Source: HGM04593 sp045647745
Lineage (GTDB): Bacteria; Bacteroidota; Bacteroidia; Bacteroidales; Bacteroidaceae
Assembly (NCBI GenBank): GCA_045647745.1
Contig: JAZRMQ010000035.1
Coordinates: 1-64,000 of the forward strand
Length of the DNA stretch: 64,000 nucleotides
Direction: 5' to 3'
Shown: in pieces, positions 61,880 to 64,000 of the stretch
Position numbering within the stretch: position 1 is the stretch's first letter
How the letters are laid out: each line of letters starts with the position of its first letter
The notes under the pieces: generated by a model
Told to the model about the DNA's origin: nothing
Databases searched by the model: none
Seen by the model: only the letters and a program-made list of their open reading frames with translations
Made by a program: the position numbers and the translations under genes

Positions 61880-64000
61880 TTATTCAAAGAAGCGTTCGCT
61901 GAACATAAACCACCCCAAAGAGATACCAATATTTACACGCTTATTGTGTGAGCTATAATAATTTACGAACGCACTGGCTGAAATATTGGAAAATTGTGCC
62001 ACCATTGTCAAATCGGCAATATATTGAAAGTCGTTGAAACGTCTTTTGCTAAAATAGGCTGTGCCGTCGCTGTTTTCATAAATTTTGCGATAGGGTACAA
62101 AAGCATAAAAACCGGGGCGTATCTGCAAAAAATTATTCACTTTGAATATTGGGATTATACCACCGGCCACAAATTGGTTTGCGCGGAATTTAGGGTCGTA
62201 ATTAAATATACTATTTTGTGTGGGAGTAAATGCGCCGGCTTGCATCATTGTTGCCTGATAGGTTTTTGAGAGTCGCCTTGTTGAATAGAAAAGTTGCGCG
62301 TATGTTCCCAATGTGAATTTATTCGTAAGACTGAAATTATCGCGGCGGGTGTAGCTTATCTGCAACCAAGAGAGCATCTGCTCGTTGTTGTGAACATTTA
62401 CCGCCCCTTGATATTTCTCCTTGCCAACAACAAACTGAGCTATAAGCGTTTCGTGCATACCCTCTGTTGGGAAAACTTTTTTATTCTGCGTATTTCCCTC
62501 AAACTTTATCGAGCCACTGAATAGAGTCGACTCATTAGAGTCAAATTGCGGGTCGTTCAAATTAATTATATTCGATTGTATATATTCATCCTTAATATTG
62601 CCAATACCTATTCCAATTTCGGCCTTTCTGCGATTGAGAAAGGGAAACATTACCTTCATCTTTGCATAATATTCACGCTGATGATTGAGAGCTATTGAAT
62701 TTTCATTTGAAAATAGATAGTTCATATTGTAATAATCAACGGTGGAGTATGAACCGATAAATTTTAGCGACACCGGCAACGAGGTGTGAAAATCGAAACG
62801 TCCCGAGAGTTGCACATTATTATATACTTTTCCAAAATGTCCGTCGAGAACAAACTCTTTTAAGTGATTTTTCAGCGCGCGATAGTGCAGCCCAAAATAT
62901 ATCTGATTAGAGACGCTTGTCGACAAAGCTGCACCCATCTTTAATGTAAAATGAGGATTGAGAGTAACATCAAGATGAAGAGTGTATGTGCTGTCTTGCT
63001 TATCATAGACTGCGTGCGGAATAATATCATCAATAACGTCGCCGGAGAGCAAGCCATAAAAGCCTCGCCTGCAATCCTCTAGCGTAAACTCTTTACCACG
63101 CTTGTGAAACTCACCGGCAATGGCTTTTCCCTGCTCTTTGCCCACGCCGTGCACAACAACACTATCAAAGACAAACTCCGGAACGCGCTCTTTAAAGGCT
63201 TTGCGCTTGGCTGCAAGAATTTCAATATTCTCGCGACGCCTTACTCGTTTTTTGATAGAATCAATATATTGTTGAGCATAATCGTAGCCTGTTTGAGAGA
63301 CATAGTCAATCTTTTGAAAATCGAGCAAATTGACTCCTTTTATCTGCATACTGATTAGAACGCCTTTGTCCTCGGGCAGAGTGTAATCACTACGTCCCAT
63401 TATCAGATTTTCAGCCTGACTCATAACATCGCGAGCATCGGGCATATTGGGCGCATTACTGACCACGCTGCCAATGATTATATCAGGATTAAAATCTTGC
63501 TCCATCACATCGCGCGGAAAGTTATTGTACAACCCGCCATCGTAGAGCAAAACGCTATCGACCTTTATTGGTTTAAAGAAGAAAGGATAGCTCATTGACG
63601 CACGCACGGCATCGCCAAGGTCACCATTGGAAAAGACAACCTGTTTTTTGTTGTAAGCATCGGCTGCAACGCACCTAAAAGGCACCATCAGTTTGTCGAA
63701 TTCTCCGTCACACGCAGCTGTGTATCCGTCAAACATCTCCATAAAACCAAGATTCATTGGTGCAGATTTTATCAAATGAGCCGACGGCTTGACAATGTGC
63801 AGAGAATCCTTGATGTCGAAATGCAGGCTTATAAGATCGGGGACGTCCCTGTTCTTTTTAAAGTAGAACATATACTTTTGATTCATTGTACCGGTGTACC
63901 AACGTTGAAAATCATCGGTCTTCATCAGTTCAATCATCTCGTCGGGAGTGTAACCCATAGAATAAAGAGCTGCAATAATTGCACCCATAGATGTTCCGGC
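61880..64000 (-). CDS. Patatin / POTRA / Omp85-barrel protein (partial)
   Basis: At least 706 residues are visible; the N-terminus lies beyond the right window edge. The frame enters with AGTSMGAIIAAL, holding the nucleophile elbow GTSMG of patatin phospholipases. The catalytic Asp is in LLYDGGLYNNFPRDV. A POTRA-like segment follows at about residue 270 of the visible part (PEFVFDSVVVHGVGKEQGKA), then about 350 residues of beta-barrel strands of the BamA type ending in aromatic residues (LGWFMFSERFFE). This is the layout of PlpD-like (type Vd) proteins, although secretion of the enzyme domain here is inferred. Confidence 0.9.
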   Translation of the reverse strand, partial: AGTSMGAIIAALYSMGYTPDEMIELMKTDDFQRWYTGTMNQKYMFYFKKNRDVPDLISLHFDIKDSLHIVKPSAHLIKSAPMNLGFMEMFDGYTAACDGEFDKLMVPFRCVAADAYNKKQVVFSNGDLGDAVRASMSYPFFFKPIKVDSVLLYDGGLYNNFPRDVMEQDFNPDIIIGSVVSNAPNMPDARDVMSQAENLIMGRSDYTLPEDKGVLISMQIKGVNLLDFQKIDYVSQTGYDYAQQYIDSIKKRVRRRENIEILAAKRKAFKERVPEFVFDSVVVHGVGKEQGKAIAGEFHKRGKEFTLEDCRRGFYGLLSGDVIDDIIPHAVYDKQDSTYTLHLDVTLNPHFTLKMGAALSTSVSNQIYFGLHYRALKNHLKEFVLDGHFGKVYNNVQLSGRFDFHTSLPVSLKFIGSYSTVDYYNMNYLFSNENSIALNHQREYYAKMKVMFPFLNRRKAEIGIGIGNIKDEYIQSNIINLNDPQFDSNESTLFSGSIKFEGNTQNKKVFPTEGMHETLIAQFVVGKEKYQGAVNVHNNEQMLSWLQISYTRRDNFSLTNKFTLGTYAQLFYSTRRLSKTYQATMMQAGAFTPTQNSIFNYDPKFRANQFVAGGIIPIFKVNNFLQIRPGFYAFVPYRKIYENSDGTAYFSKRRFNDFQYIADLTMVAQFSNISASAFVNYYSSHNKRVNIGISLGWFMFSERFFE

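Overview
The window comes from the chromosome of a member of the Bacteroidales (Bacteroidota). The evidence is a complete bat (aerotolerance-type) operon, many lipoproteins with a Cys right after a short hydrophobic leader, almost no Shine-Dalgarno sequences, and repeated matches to the Bacteroidetes promoter pair TTTG (-33) and TAnnTTTG (-7). There is no rRNA, CRISPR array, prophage or intact insertion sequence. The content is mostly chromosomal housekeeping, with one export operon, one very large surface lipoprotein and two small repeat-bearing gaps.

Layout. 0.3-7.3 kb: enolase, a small membrane protein on the minus strand, the ABC-F factor EttA, a PLP aminotransferase and a secreted GH20 hexosaminidase. 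7.6-13.3 kb: lepA, ftsY, rimO, a small HU protein and an HU-TM-LysM protein, all co-directional and closely spaced. 13.4-22.7 kb: moxR, a DUF58 gene, an extra membrane protein, batA-E and a PAP2 phosphatase, closed by a terminator. 22.9-29.7 kb: a TetR-controlled efflux operon (TolC, a lipoprotein HlyD adaptor, two ABC ATPases and two ABC-2 permeases) like a split YbhGFSR system. 29.8-31.3 kb, minus strand: an HU-TM-SPOR protein followed by a zinc-ribbon/FHA protein. 31.4-36.1 kb, minus strand: a 1500-residue lipoprotein (coiled coil, EF-hand/LRR, EF-hand/LRR, Fib-succ-type C-terminus) with a folded 5' leader. 36.5-38.3 kb: a U32 peptidase-like protein. 38.3-38.7 kb: strong hairpins, a possible small RNA and a repeat or MITE-like unit. 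38.7-49.1 kb, minus strand: sbcD-sbcC-addA-addB, a double-strand-break repair operon.

49.3-64 kb: panB; a DUF4369 lipoprotein; prs with an upstream TenI-like gene; a ferritin-like protein; an agmatine-to-putrescine pair (aguA, aguB) with a DUF2148 protein; an M16 protease; a cardiolipin-synthase-like lipoprotein; a radical SAM gene next to a queuosine-precursor transporter; tRNA-Arg(ACG); and the 3' part of a patatin/Omp85-type outer-membrane protein that runs off the window end.

Three themes stand out. (1) Two unrelated loci encode a protein with an HU-type DNA-binding end, one transmembrane helix and a peptidoglycan-binding end (LysM in one, SPOR in the other), as expected of nucleoid-to-cell-wall tethers. 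(2) The radical SAM gene with a C-x4-C-x2-C motif beside the queuosine-precursor transporter is a candidate queuine-salvage enzyme. (3) Several non-coding elements (TetR operator, folded leader, candidate small RNA, dispersed repeat) are visible but lack family names.
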